From Deltaproteobacteria bacterium (GTDB lineage Bacteria; Desulfobacterota; Binatia; UBA12015): a stretch of 56,201 nucleotides of DNA. Positions 37,317-46,169 of the stretch are shown piece after piece (position 1 is the first letter of the stretch; the number at the start of each line of letters is the position of its first letter). The position numbers and the translations under genes were made by a program. The notes beneath the pieces were generated by a model. The model saw only the letters and a program-made list of their open reading frames with translations. It made no database searches and was not told where the DNA came from. Location of the stretch: the NCBI GenBank assembly GCA_029262355.1, contig JAJCZO010000263.1, positions 1 through 56,201 on the forward strand, given 5' to 3'.

Positions 37317-39107
37317 TCAGTCTCCGTATTCCGCGAGACTGCCCTCGAGCCGGGCGAGACTGTCCGCAAGACCACCAGGTCGACTGCGCTCGAGCCACGA
37401 CGCGCGTTGCTCCGCGATCGCCTCGGCGAGATCGGAACGCAATACGTCGACGGGTGGCGCCGCGAAGTCACTCTGTCGCGCGCTTCGCCAGGCCCCGTGC
37501 CGTGCGAGCCGTGCGGCGGCCCGCAGCTCCCTGCGCACGACGTCGGCATCCTCACAGTCCGGCCGGACAGATTCGAACGTCGCCAGGATCTCGTCCAGCT
37601 CTTCGACCACTGCCTCGAGTCCCTTCTTCGCCGGCGTGCCCATGAGGCGAGCCAGGAACGAGAGCCCGCCGCCCAGGAGCTGGTAGTGCAGCACACTTCC
37701 ATTCATGGGCTCGACGCCGGTCTTGGCGTAGAGCGCGCCCGCCGCCTCGAGAGCGCCCGCGAGGCGCCCCGACTCGTCACGGAAAATCTCACGATCGAGA
37801 AAGGCAGCCGTCTCGACGTCGCGGTTCGATTCGAGGCACCAGCTCACTGCTCCGCCGAACGCGATCGGCGGGAAGCTCACGGACGGCGGCTGCAAATGCC
37901 CGCTGTCACCCCAATCGGTGATCAGGTAGCCCCGCGCGCCGTTCTCGAGCCCCTGCTCCGCGGCGTCGAGAAGGTTCCCACGCGCGTTCGGAAGACGGCC
38001 CAAGAGCGAGTTCCAGCTCGACGTGCCGGGGCAAACCCAAAACGGGAACCCAGCCTCGGCGAACGGCGGCATGTGACCGACGAAGCCGCGCATCGTTTCG
38101 CGACTGATGCCGAAGTCACCGAGCACGTCGAACAAGGCGTCCGGAAGTGTCGCCGGATCGGTCGGTGCTTCGTAATGCCAAGCCAAGGCGGTCGTGTCGT
38201 GGCGCGGAAGCCTCGCGATGAGGTCGGAGTGGTCGCGCACGATGTCGCCCCAGAACAGAAGATCCTTCCCCTCTTCGTGGAGTGCCGCGAGAATTCGGTT
38301 CAAGAAGTCGACGTAGACGGCGCCGCGTCCCCGGCTCTCGACCTCTGCGGTCGAATGCCCTCGCCCCAACTCGAAGGTCTCGTCGCAGTTCACATTGACG
38401 CGGCGACTCGAGAACTGCGGAAGAAGCTCAGCGAATAGACCCCCCACGAACTCCAGACTCTCGTCGGTCGGCGCCAATACCCCCGGGGGCTGCGTTCTTC
38501 CCCACCGGGTCTCCCACCCCTGTGGCGCTTCAGCGAGATGGCGGTACCCCTCGTGCTTCAGCCAGCGCTCCATATGGCCGAACGCGTTCTGGTTCGCGGC
38601 GAGTTCGATCCCGTGTTGAACACACAGCTCGTCCAACCACCGCACGTCCTGTGCGGTGATCGGCGAGGCATCGCGCCAAACGGCCTCGTGCCGGGAGTAG
38701 GCGTAGGTGTGTTCCGTGTAGAGCTGCAGATGGTTGATCCGAACGCGGGCCAGCAGCCCGACGATCCTCTCGAGCGTCGCGCGCGTGGGCACCCGATCGC
38801 GGCTGACGTCCAGCATGTATCCCCGGACCGGGAAATCGGGCCCATCGCGAACGAGGAGACACGGAAGCTCCCCTCGAATCGCGTGCCGGATCTGATCGAG
38901 AGTCTGCAACGCGTAGCGACGCCCGTTGTCGTCCGCGTGGCGGATCTCGATTCCACCCACCCCGATCTCGAGTTCGTACGACTCTGATCCCAACGCCGGC
39001 TCGCTGCGCAGCCGGGGTTGCGACATGCCCGCCTCGAAGCTTCCTCCCGTGCGCTCCAGGAACCGCGGGATCGGAAATAGCCCGAACGGATTCGTGACGT
39101 CGCCCAT
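37317..39107 (-). CDS. GH20-like beta-N-acetylhexosaminidase family protein
   Basis: The 596-residue protein has a TIM barrel in GH20 style: VRGYMLDVSRDRVPTRATLERIVGLLARVRINHLQLYTEHTYAY, ELAANQNAFGHMERWL, and RRVNVNCDETFELGRG, whose Asp-Glu pair matches the catalytic DE (the usual preceding GG is NC here). The helical C-terminal half is unassigned. There is no signal peptide, so it likely acts in the cytoplasm, perhaps in amino-sugar or peptidoglycan recycling. ATG 39107 has AAAAGGG upstream; the frame extends to 39482 without conservation. It is convergent with the oxidoreductase, with an 8-bp gap. Confidence 0.78.
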   Translation of the reverse strand: MGDVTNPFGLFPIPRFLERTGGSFEAGMSQPRLRSEPALGSESYELEIGVGGIEIRHADDNGRRYALQTLDQIRHAIRGELPCLLVRDGPDFPVRGYMLDVSRDRVPTRATLERIVGLLARVRINHLQLYTEHTYAYSRHEAVWRDASPITAQDVRWLDELCVQHGIELAANQNAFGHMERWLKHEGYRHLAEAPQGWETRWGRTQPPGVLAPTDESLEFVGGLFAELLPQFSSRRVNVNCDETFELGRGHSTAEVESRGRGAVYVDFLNRILAALHEEGKDLLFWGDIVRDHSDLIARLPRHDTTALAWHYEAPTDPATLPDALFDVLGDFGISRETMRGFVGHMPPFAEAGFPFWVCPGTSSWNSLLGRLPNARGNLLDAAEQGLENGARGYLITDWGDSGHLQPPSVSFPPIAFGGAVSWCLESNRDVETAAFLDREIFRDESGRLAGALEAAGALYAKTGVEPMNGSVLHYQLLGGGLSFLARLMGTPAKKGLEAVVEELDEILATFESVRPDCEDADVVRRELRAAARLARHGAWRSARQSDFAAPPVDVLRSDLAEAIAEQRASWLERSRPGGLADSLARLEGSLAEYGD

Positions 39108-39265
39108 CGACCCTTTTGTACCGCGACGAAGCCATTCCGACCAGCCGACGCACGACCAGGAAGAGCCTCTTCGGCGTACTTGACCGACCGACCCGACCCC
39201 GATTCCGTTGAATCCCCATAGGCCGTATGCTGGCGTCGGGTGTTCCTTGGGACTCGGGAGGATTG

Positions 39266-40726
39266 ATGTCGGCCTATAGCTACGATCGCATGTCTGCGCT
39301 GGACTACTCGTTCCTCTCGGCCGAGAAGGGCGGCGTCCGCATGCACATCGCAGCGGTCCAGATCTTCGACGCCGGACCGATGCGAACCGAAAGCCGCGGC
39401 ATCGACATCGAGGCGGTGCGCGGCGCGACCGAGTCCGTGCTGCACCTGATTCCGCGCTACCGCCAGCGCCTGGCGTGGACACCCCTCGAGGGCCGACCGG
39501 TCTGGGTCGACGACGCCGAGTTCAACCTCGACTACCACATTCGGCACACGAGTCTCCCCCTCCCGGGTGACGAAGAGCAGCTGAAGCACTTCGCAGCTCG
39601 CATCATGGCACAGCCGCTCGATCGCACACGGCCCCTTTGGGAAATGTGGGTCGTCGAGGGACTCGCAGGCGGCGATCGCTTCGCCATCGTGAGCAAGATG
39701 CACCACTGCATGATGGACGGCAGCTCCGGGGTCGACCTCGCACACATCCTGCTCTCGCCCGAGGCCCGGGCCGAGCCGCCGAAGCCCGTTCCGTACATGC
39801 CCCGCCCGATTCCGAGCGGCTTCGAACTGCTGCGCGACACGGTGACTCGCGCCATACGGGCGCCCCTCAATGCGGTACGCGGGCTACAGGAGTTCGCCAG
39901 GGCAACGAGCGATCTCGGGGACGAGATCCGCGTACGAGCTCAGGCGTTGAGCGAGCTCGCCGGCTGGGTGGTGCAAGGCGCGTCCGACACGCCGATGAAC
40001 GGCAAGCTCGGGCCACACCGCCGCTTCGACTGGCTCGAGATGTCTCTCGACGACGTGAGGTCGCTGAGCAAACGCCTCGATTGCACCGTAAACGACGTAA
40101 TCCTCGCCACGGTGAGCGGTGCCGTACGCACTTTCCTGATCCATCGACGCGTCGATCCGGCGCGGATCGACTTTCGCGTATCGGCACCCGTGGGCGTCCG
40201 CAGCGATGAAGACCACCTCAGGCCGGGCAACCGCGTCTCGTCCTGGATCGTCAAGCTGCCGATCGACAAGGCAAATCCGCTCGAGCGATTGCGGGGCATC
40301 CAAGACGTCACCCGCAAACTCCAGGCCTCCAACCAGGCGCTCGGCGTCGAAATGATGATGACGATGGCCGAATGGACGCCATCCGTGGTGCTCTCGCTGG
40401 GCTCCCGCGCGGCATCGGGACCAATCAACATGATCGTCACGAACGTACCCGGGGCACAGATTCCACTCTACCTACTCGGCGCACGGCTCCTCGAAGCCTT
40501 CCCGCTCGTGCCGCTTCTCGAGAACACCGGCGTGGGCGTCGGGCTGTTCAGCTACGACGGTAAGCTCTGCTGGGGCTTCAACGGCGAGTACGAGCGCATG
40601 GCTGACCTTCGCCAGTTCGTGCATGCCGTAAAGGCGGCGTTCGATGAACTCCTCGCCACAGCGCCGAATGTGGCCGCGGTGAGCACCTTGCCGGCGCCCG
40701 AGAAGCTGGTCGCGTCAGCAAAGTAG
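39266..40726 (+). CDS. WS/DGAT-family acyltransferase, second copy
   Basis: The 486-residue product has HHCMMDG at 146-152 as the HHxxxDG catalytic motif, RMSALDYSFLSAE at the start, LDRTRPLWEMWVVEGL, VNDVILATVSGAVRTFL, SAPVGVRSD and NMIVTNVPGAQIPLYLLGARL with GLFSYDGKLCWGFNGE at the end. It is clearly related to, but distinct from, the copy at 22389. Such enzymes make wax esters or triacylglycerols. ATG 39266 follows GGGAGGATTG, so the upstream frame to 39227 is not used. It is convergent with the alpha/beta hydrolase gene 10 bp away, which could process the lipid product. Confidence 0.92.
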   Translation: MSAYSYDRMSALDYSFLSAEKGGVRMHIAAVQIFDAGPMRTESRGIDIEAVRGATESVLHLIPRYRQRLAWTPLEGRPVWVDDAEFNLDYHIRHTSLPLPGDEEQLKHFAARIMAQPLDRTRPLWEMWVVEGLAGGDRFAIVSKMHHCMMDGSSGVDLAHILLSPEARAEPPKPVPYMPRPIPSGFELLRDTVTRAIRAPLNAVRGLQEFARATSDLGDEIRVRAQALSELAGWVVQGASDTPMNGKLGPHRRFDWLEMSLDDVRSLSKRLDCTVNDVILATVSGAVRTFLIHRRVDPARIDFRVSAPVGVRSDEDHLRPGNRVSSWIVKLPIDKANPLERLRGIQDVTRKLQASNQALGVEMMMTMAEWTPSVVLSLGSRAASGPINMIVTNVPGAQIPLYLLGARLLEAFPLVPLLENTGVGVGLFSYDGKLCWGFNGEYERMADLRQFVHAVKAAFDELLATAPNVAAVSTLPAPEKLVASAK

Positions 40727-40736
40727 TCTGGCTGCT

Positions 40737-41975
40737 TCAGCCCGTCTGCCGGGCTCCGGCAGGCTGCCGCGCCATCGTGCCACCGCGCACCGCTTCGACG
40801 AACGCACTTACGGCGCGAACTGCCTGTGCCGAGCGCTCTGTGTGAAACATCTCGAACGCGTGTTGGGTCTCTGCAAGTTCTGCGTAGAGAACGGGATTCC
40901 TCGACACCTCACGTAGGTTATCGACGAAGACGCGTGCCTCCTCCACGAACACCAGCGAGTCATGGGTTCCGTGAATCACGAAGAACGGCGGTGCATCCTC
41001 GTGAATCAGGGAAATGGGGGACGCAGCCTCCCACCGCTCACGCTCGGCCGTGGGGGAACACTTCATCACGAAACGCTCGGCAAACGGGGCAAGCGAGTTC
41101 GCGCCGCGCACACCATTGCGATCGAGGAAATCGTACACTCCGTAGAAGGGCACACAGGCCGAGACCGACGTATCCACTTCCTCGAAGCCCGGCTGGTATT
41201 GGGGATCGTTCTCGGACAATGCGACCATCGATGCGAGATGGCCGCCGGCCGATCCACCCGTGACGACCACGAGATTCGGATCGCCCCCGTACTCGTGGAC
41301 GTGCTCACGAATCCACGCGAGCGCACGCTTCACATCGATCAGGTGGGCGGGCCAGGTGGCCTTCGGGCTCAACCGGTAGTTCGGAGCGACGCAGACCCAT
41401 CCGTTCGCAGCGAGATGCGTCATGAGCGGCAGGCCCTGCTGGTCCTTCTGCCCGACCATCCAGGCACCGCCGTGAATCTGCAGGAGGACCGGGCAGCCCT
41501 CGGGGCGAGAGGCTGAGCGATACACGTCGAGCAGATTCCGCGTCCCCGCGTCTCCGTATGCGATGTCGCGAATCCGCTCGACCCGAGAGTCGCTGAACCC
41601 AAACGGGCGAGCCAATCGCTCGACCGTCGTTCTCGGCCCCGGCCGCGCCCATTGGGGGTCGAGCCCCTCCGAGAGAACCTTCGCGAAGGTTTCGCGCGCG
41701 TCACTCGCCTTGCGCTGGACCGCAACCAGCCCCGCCCACGAGGCGAACGTCACGAGGAGGCCGAGAACACCCGGCCACGCATCCAGCGCCCCATAGGCCA
41801 CGAAAGCCACCGTTGCGACGGCCTGCCACGCGATGTGGACGAGAGCCAGTTCGCTGGTGAGCCACCCCGCGAAGAAATACGCGATCAGGGTTGGGCCCAT
41901 CCGCAGCCGAAATCGAGCGCTCAGCGTGAAGGCCGCTCCGATCAGACTGACCGCCAAGAAGATCCACGACACCAT
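40737..41975 (-). CDS. Alpha/beta hydrolase (HSL-like esterase) with N-terminal membrane segments
   Basis: The 412-residue product has three or four hydrophobic helices in residues 1-85, then a hormone-sensitive-lipase-type hydrolase domain: LQIHGGAWMVGQ (oxyanion HGGAW 168-172), VVVTGGSAGGHLASM (nucleophile Ser in GGSAGG), FVIHGTHDSLV (Asp) and ETQHAFEMF (His), so a complete triad. It probably cleaves esters at the membrane. It ends 10 bp from the WS/DGAT stop in convergent orientation. ATG 41975 gives the first TM helix directly; the longer frame adds an unconserved leader. Confidence 0.88.
   Translation of the reverse strand: MVSWIFLAVSLIGAAFTLSARFRLRMGPTLIAYFFAGWLTSELALVHIAWQAVATVAFVAYGALDAWPGVLGLLVTFASWAGLVAVQRKASDARETFAKVLSEGLDPQWARPGPRTTVERLARPFGFSDSRVERIRDIAYGDAGTRNLLDVYRSASRPEGCPVLLQIHGGAWMVGQKDQQGLPLMTHLAANGWVCVAPNYRLSPKATWPAHLIDVKRALAWIREHVHEYGGDPNLVVVTGGSAGGHLASMVALSENDPQYQPGFEEVDTSVSACVPFYGVYDFLDRNGVRGANSLAPFAERFVMKCSPTAERERWEAASPISLIHEDAPPFFVIHGTHDSLVFVEEARVFVDNLREVSRNPVLYAELAETQHAFEMFHTERSAQAVRAVSAFVEAVRGGTMARQPAGARQTG
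40746..40762. terminator. Hairpin between convergent genes
   Basis: CTGCCGG-GCT-CCGGCAG, a perfect 7-bp stem with a 3-base loop, lies at the junction of the convergent WS/DGAT and hydrolase genes, inside the last codons of the latter. It has no T-run, so a termination role is only suggested by position. Confidence 0.35.
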
Positions 41976-42083
41976 GAGACGAGTATGGCGATCGGCCCGC
42001 ACCGTCGCCAACGGGGGCGGGCCCCACCGAAGCCCGGCATCGTCACGGCCAGGCGCTCCCACGGGGACACCGGGGCGAACGAC

Positions 42084-42632
42084 TCAGGAAGCCGGCTTGG
42101 CCTTGGCCTTGGCGCCGCCTGCTGGGTCGTGGCGGCGGCCGCGCTCGCGATCGATCTTTCGCTGCAGTTTGATCTTGAGCAGCGCCAGCCGCGCCCGCTG
42201 GTCGGTGTTGAGCACCTCCTGCATGGTCTCGAACAACGTGTCGGGCATGAGGATCAGCTCCTTGTCGATCGCAAGCAGCTGATCGGTGAGCTTTCGAAGG
42301 TCGGCCTCGTCCTGCGGGTCGCGGCCAAGCGCAGTCTCCAGTTCGACCTCCGTGACCGACCGTTGGCCGATCAGGTCGTGGCGACGCTTGTCGAACTTGC
42401 GGTACTGGCTCGCCAGACGAAGCGTCTGATCCTCGTCGAGATCGAGGGCCTCCGAAATTCGGAGAACGACCATCGTGCGCCTACGCTTCGGGTCGGCGTT
42501 GTCCTGCGCGCCGGCGGGCAGCACACTCGCAAGCCCGACGACGATCACGCAGGCCAATGCGACGAGAGAGTTCGCCGAGCCCCGTCGGGCTGCGGCCTCG
42601 AAGCCACTTTGCTTCTTGAATGGGAATCTCAC
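42084..42632 (-). CDS. Spy/CpxP-like periplasmic protein of a sigma/anti-sigma operon
   Basis: The 182-residue protein has a signal peptide (SLVALACVIVVGLASVLPAGA) and a helical mature part: LRISEALDLDEDQTLRLASQYRKFDKRRHDLIGQ, LRKLTDQLLAIDKELILMPDTLFETMQEVLNTDQRARLALLKIKLQ. This is the LTxxQ-like helical pattern of Spy/CpxP and heavy-metal-sensor-type proteins. It is the third gene after an ECF sigma factor and its anti-sigma factor, 10 bp downstream, and may sense envelope stress or feed it back to the anti-sigma factor. Confidence 0.72.
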   Translation of the reverse strand: MRFPFKKQSGFEAAARRGSANSLVALACVIVVGLASVLPAGAQDNADPKRRRTMVVLRISEALDLDEDQTLRLASQYRKFDKRRHDLIGQRSVTEVELETALGRDPQDEADLRKLTDQLLAIDKELILMPDTLFETMQEVLNTDQRARLALLKIKLQRKIDRERGRRHDPAGGAKAKAKPAS

Positions 42633-42642
42633 GGAACCAACC

Positions 42643-43308
42643 TCAGCCTAGACTCGGCGCCGAGCCGAACGCGCCTTCGAGCGCATCGAGCTCATCGTCG
42701 CTCAACTCCTCGACCGCCAACTCTCCACCGGTGTCGCCAAGCTCGAGATCGAAAATATCGTAGCGCGCGACCAACCAGGCGTCATCGGATGCGGCAAGCT
42801 CACGGACATCAATGCCCTCGACCGACACGACTGCGACAGCCGGTTCGACCGCAACCACACGCAGCGCGGGCTCCGGGCGACCGGTCAGCATCACCGAGGC
42901 GACGAGGAGCACGACGCCGGCGGCCAGAGCAAGCACGCCCCCCGAAAGCCGCGCGCGACGAGGTTCCGCACGCACAGCGCGCGAAGCCCGCCCAGATCGG
43001 CGCAGAGATTGCGCAACCTCACGACTCGCGGGACGCCGCGGAGGGACCCTCCTGCGCGGCTCTGGCTCAGCCTGTACAGCCGCCATGATTCGCGAAGCGC
43101 TGTCCTCAAAAGACGCGTCGCCAGGCACGTCTTGCCCGCGCGCCAGAACGTCCTCCAAGGCCCGCTGCTCCTCATGATCCATCGCTCCGCAGTCGGGACA
43201 CGACTCGAGATGCGCCGCGATCGAATCCGTCTCCTGCGCACGCGCCTCGGTCTGGTCAAAGCGGTCGAGAAGATCTGCGACACGTCGACATTCTTCGCGC
43301 ACGCTCAC
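42643..43308 (-). CDS. Membrane anti-sigma factor with ZAS zinc motif
   Basis: The 221-residue product has the anti-sigma zinc motif H-x3-C-x2-C in AAHLESCPDC (residues 33-40), a basic linker, one TM helix (about 121-141, GGVLALAAGVVLLVASVML) and a periplasmic acidic C-terminal domain. It starts with GTG at 43308, overlapping the sigma stop (GTGA), so it is made in step with the sigma factor it should bind. The upstream part of the open frame is antisense-free but unconserved. The target is the adjacent ECF sigma factor, by operon logic. Confidence 0.85.
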   Translation of the reverse strand: MSVREECRRVADLLDRFDQTEARAQETDSIAAHLESCPDCGAMDHEEQRALEDVLARGQDVPGDASFEDSASRIMAAVQAEPEPRRRVPPRRPASREVAQSLRRSGRASRAVRAEPRRARLSGGVLALAAGVVLLVASVMLTGRPEPALRVVAVEPAVAVVSVEGIDVRELAASDDAWLVARYDIFDLELGDTGGELAVEELSDDELDALEGAFGSAPSLG

Positions 43309-43868
43309 GACGGGCCCCCCTCGCGACCGGGGTCGGGGAGCACCCAAGCGCGCAGCTTCTTCACCGCGTGGAAGTAGTTCACCTTAGCCGAGGCTTCGGA
43401 CGTATCCAGAATCTGGCCGATTTCGCGGAACGGCAGATCTTCGCACACGCGGAGTACCAGCGCGGCCTTCTGCTTCTCGGGAAGGCGTTCGATCATCTTG
43501 CCCAGCACGAATCGATCGAACGCGTGGCCACCGACCTTCGGCGCGGGAGGCTCCGCCACCGCATCCAGAGCCACGGTACGGCCCGACTTTCGGTAGAGCA
43601 TCCGACACTCGTTCAACGCGATACCGTAGACCCAGGTCTTGAAGGAGGCGTCGCCCCGAAAGCTCTCGATCTGGCGGAACGCGTTCAGAAAGGAACTCTG
43701 CACGACGTCCTGCGCCTGGTCTGCACTTCCCGTCATGCGCTGTGCCAGCACGAAGACCATCCTCTGATACCTGGTGACCAAGATGCCGAAGGCCTCTCGA
43801 TCGCCGCCCTGCACCAGTGCCACGACGTCGCCGTCATCGAGTTCGCCCCCCGGCTTCGAGGAATCCAT
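43305..43868 (-). CDS. ECF-family RNA polymerase sigma factor
   Basis: The 187-residue product has region 2 (FGILVTRYQRMVFVLAQRMTGSADQAQDVVQSSFLNAFRQIESFRGDASFKTWVYGIALN) and region 4 (MIERLPEKQKAALVLRVCEDLPFREIGQILDTSEASAKVNYFHAVKKLR), the RpoE-like layout. It heads a three-gene operon with an anti-sigma factor and a Spy-like protein, so it probably answers an envelope signal. ATG 43868 is chosen; two codons upstream there is only a TTG. The 328-bp gap upstream should contain an autoregulated promoter. Confidence 0.9.
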   Translation of the reverse strand: MDSSKPGGELDDGDVVALVQGGDREAFGILVTRYQRMVFVLAQRMTGSADQAQDVVQSSFLNAFRQIESFRGDASFKTWVYGIALNECRMLYRKSGRTVALDAVAEPPAPKVGGHAFDRFVLGKMIERLPEKQKAALVLRVCEDLPFREIGQILDTSEASAKVNYFHAVKKLRAWVLPDPGREGGPS

Positions 43869-44196
43869 CCCCAAGCGCCCTTCCTAGCGCGGCTCGAACC
43901 GGCAACCCGCCGGGCTCACCCGCGCTCGGTATTCGCGCCTGGAAGGTTCCTTTCTCTGCTGCGTTCCTGTCTGCCTCCTGCCCAGCCGAGCAAGAAATTT
44001 CGCCCCCCAGAGGCCCGATTCTGCGATGCGAATTCCATGTCGGTGTTCTCCTGGGGCCCTTCGAGGTGCGAGAGAGCCGGCGGGCAGCTCTCGTCTTTCG
44101 ATGGTCCGGGTCCAGCGAACGTAAAATCCGACGGCGGCCGTGAGCCGAGAAAAGCACAGAAATTGCAGGGGCGTCTTCGAGGCTGCGTAATCAGCC
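43869..44196. other. Promoter region of the ECF operon
   Basis: No gene is recognised here. On the minus strand two GGAAC words (near 43954 and 43971) could serve as a -35 element for an ECF promoter, but the -10 is not clear. A CCGGC-AACCC-GCCGG hairpin lies at 43899-43913, in the probable leader of the sigma gene. Confidence 0.4.
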
Positions 44197-45036
44197 TCAA
44201 TCATCTTCCGAGGCCTGGCCGGTAGCGCGCACACGGGCCAGGGGTTCGGCAGAGCAGAAGCCATGGCGTCCGCCATCCAGGAAGTCGAACAGTTGTGCAA
44301 GTTCTGGTGTGAGCCCGCCTGCACCTTCCAGTTCCTGTCGAAACCGCATCCGGGCTTGCCCGAGATTTGGACGGCCGAAGAACAGCGCTCGGTAGGCACG
44401 ACGCACGGCGATGATCCTGGCCCGGTCGAGTCCAGCGCGTCGCAGACCCACCACGTTCACACCCCGCAGGGTGTTGACGTCAGAGGCGATGCAGAATGGC
44501 GGGACGTCTCGGCTGACGGCACACAGTCCCTGCATCATCGCGAGACGGCCGACTCGGGTGTGCTGATGCACGACCGCGTTGCCCGAGACGAAGGCACGCT
44601 CTTCGACCTGGACGTGCCCGCCGAGCAGAGCCCCGTTCGCAAGAATGACCCCGTCCGACACGACGCAATTGTGCGCCACGTGGGTGTTGGCCATGAAGTA
44701 GCAGTCGTCGCCGATGACGGTCTCGGTGCCCGCAGCCGTCCCGCGGTGCACGGTGCATCCCTCGCGGAATACGTTGCGATCACCGATCAGCAGTCCGGTG
44801 GGCGCGCCGTCGTAGCCGAGGTCTTGGGGCTCATTGCCCAAGAATACGCCCATGTTCACCACGTTGTCGCGCCCCAGTCGGGTGCCGCCGCAGATGTAAG
44901 ACTGCGCATGGATCCGGGTGCCGGCCCCGACCCGAACCCCCGCTTCGATCACGGTGAACGGGCCGACCGATACGTCCGGTGCCAACTCGGCCTCCGGGCT
45001 GACGATGGCACGAGGATCGATCAGGGTTTCAGTCAC
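44197..45036 (-). CDS. lpxA: LpxA-like acyl-[ACP]-UDP-GlcNAc O-acyltransferase
   Basis: This 279-residue left-handed beta-helix protein has hexapeptide repeats from [34 protein letters not shown], the catalytic-His region [34 protein letters not shown] and the C-terminal helical domain [27 protein letters not shown]. It matches LpxA (first step of lipid A synthesis) including the NVVGLRRAG block. The start is GTG 45036, overlapping the YacG stop (GTGA). It is not in an lpx/fabZ operon, so it may be a second or relocated LpxA; acyl-chain length cannot be judged. Confidence 0.85.
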   Translation of the reverse strand: MTETLIDPRAIVSPEAELAPDVSVGPFTVIEAGVRVGAGTRIHAQSYICGGTRLGRDNVVNMGVFLGNEPQDLGYDGAPTGLLIGDRNVFREGCTVHRGTAAGTETVIGDDCYFMANTHVAHNCVVSDGVILANGALLGGHVQVEERAFVSGNAVVHQHTRVGRLAMMQGLCAVSRDVPPFCIASDVNTLRGVNVVGLRRAGLDRARIIAVRRAYRALFFGRPNLGQARMRFRQELEGAGGLTPELAQLFDFLDGGRHGFCSAEPLARVRATGQASEDD

Positions 45037-45209
45037 GACTCGTCTCCGTCGTCGTCCGGGATGCGCACCGGGTCGCCCGGGATCGCATAGCTCTCCTCGA
45101 GCCAAGCTCCGAGATCAACCAGCCGACAGCGCTCGGAGCAGAAGGGGCGCGCCTTCGCACCCTCCCCTACCACCGTGGCACCACACTGTGGACACTGAAC
45201 CGTCCGCAT
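45033..45209 (-). CDS. yacG: YacG-family zinc protein (DNA gyrase inhibitor)
   Basis: The 58-residue protein has the YacG zinc ribbon CPQCG...[23 protein letters not shown], with Cys pairs C-x2-C and C-x3-C and the typical DLG-W motif. YacG binds GyrB and inhibits gyrase in E. coli. It overlaps the following lpxA-like start (GTGA), implying coupled translation. ATG 45207-45209 is the only start giving the family length; the open frame runs further upstream without conservation. Confidence 0.88.
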   Translation of the reverse strand: MRTVQCPQCGATVVGEGAKARPFCSERCRLVDLGAWLEESYAIPGDPVRIPDDDGDES

Positions 45210-45284
45210 CGCCGCCTTCGAGTGTACCACTTCACCGCGCCGGCGCATTGAGAAACCGACGAGGCGACCGTAGGCTCGCCCGAA

Positions 45285-46124
45285 GTGGAGAAACTCGCAG
45301 AGCTGACGGTGGTCGCTTTCGAGAGCCGGCGTGCGACCGAGCTCCGGCGCCTCCTCGACCGCCACGGTGCCCACTTCCTCACCGCGCCCGCACTGCGCGA
45401 GGTCGCGCTCTCGGAGAACCCCCAGGCCCTACGGCTGGTGGAGGAGCTCGAGGCAGGACGCATCGATGCCGTCGTCCTGCTGACGGGGGTCGGTACGCGG
45501 GCGCTGGTCGAGGCGGTCGCAGCCCGCTGCCCCCGGCCACGCTTCGTGGAGCTTCTGTCGAAAGTGCCGTTGATCGCGCGCGGCCCAAAGCCGGTCGCGG
45601 CTCTGCGCGAGCTCGGGCTCACCGCGGCCATCCGCGCCCCGGAGCCGAACACCTGGCGAGAGATTCTTGCGGAGATCGACCGCGCGTTTCCAGTGAACGG
45701 GCTTCGGGTCGCGGTCCAGGAATACGGCCGCACCAATCGCAACCTCATGGCCGGTCTCGAGGAGCGGGGGGCCACTCTGGTGCCAATCCCCGTGTACCGT
45801 TGGGCGCTGCCGGAGGACCTGGGCCCATTGCGCGCCGCGATCGCACAGATCGTCGCCGGAGAGGCGCACGTGGTCGTCTTCACGACGGCCGTACAGCTCG
45901 ACCATCTCCTCGAAGTAGCCGGCGATTGCGCGGACGACGTCGTCCGCGCCCTGCGGGATCGGAGCGTCGTCGCCTCGATCGGACCGTCTGCCACCGAAGC
46001 GCTGCAAGAGCGCGGGATCACCCCCGAAATCGAACCCGTGCATCCGAAGCTCGGCTATCTAGCCGCTGCGATCGCCGACGAAGCCCCGTCGCGGCTCGCG
46101 GAGAAGACCGCCGGCCGGGCCTGA
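45285..46124 (+). CDS. hemD: Uroporphyrinogen-III synthase
   Basis: The 279-residue two-domain protein has the HemD pattern [115 protein letters not shown] and [17 protein letters not shown]. It closes hydroxymethylbilane to uroporphyrinogen III in haem synthesis. GTG 45285 is the likely start. hemE follows 45 bp downstream and hemG overlaps hemE, so this is the head of the haem operon. Confidence 0.9.
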   Translation: MEKLAELTVVAFESRRATELRRLLDRHGAHFLTAPALREVALSENPQALRLVEELEAGRIDAVVLLTGVGTRALVEAVAARCPRPRFVELLSKVPLIARGPKPVAALRELGLTAAIRAPEPNTWREILAEIDRAFPVNGLRVAVQEYGRTNRNLMAGLEERGATLVPIPVYRWALPEDLGPLRAAIAQIVAGEAHVVVFTTAVQLDHLLEVAGDCADDVVRALRDRSVVASIGPSATEALQERGITPEIEPVHPKLGYLAAAIADEAPSRLAEKTAGRA

Positions 46125-46169
46125 CGGTCGGGTGTGCCAAATCCGGCTCCCCCAATTAGGATGACGACA

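Noticed and set aside
43861-43960. Possible tRNA because of a GGTTCGAGCC word on the minus strand
   Set aside because: No acceptor, D or anticodon stems can be drawn around it; it is a simple hairpin near the sigma-factor start.
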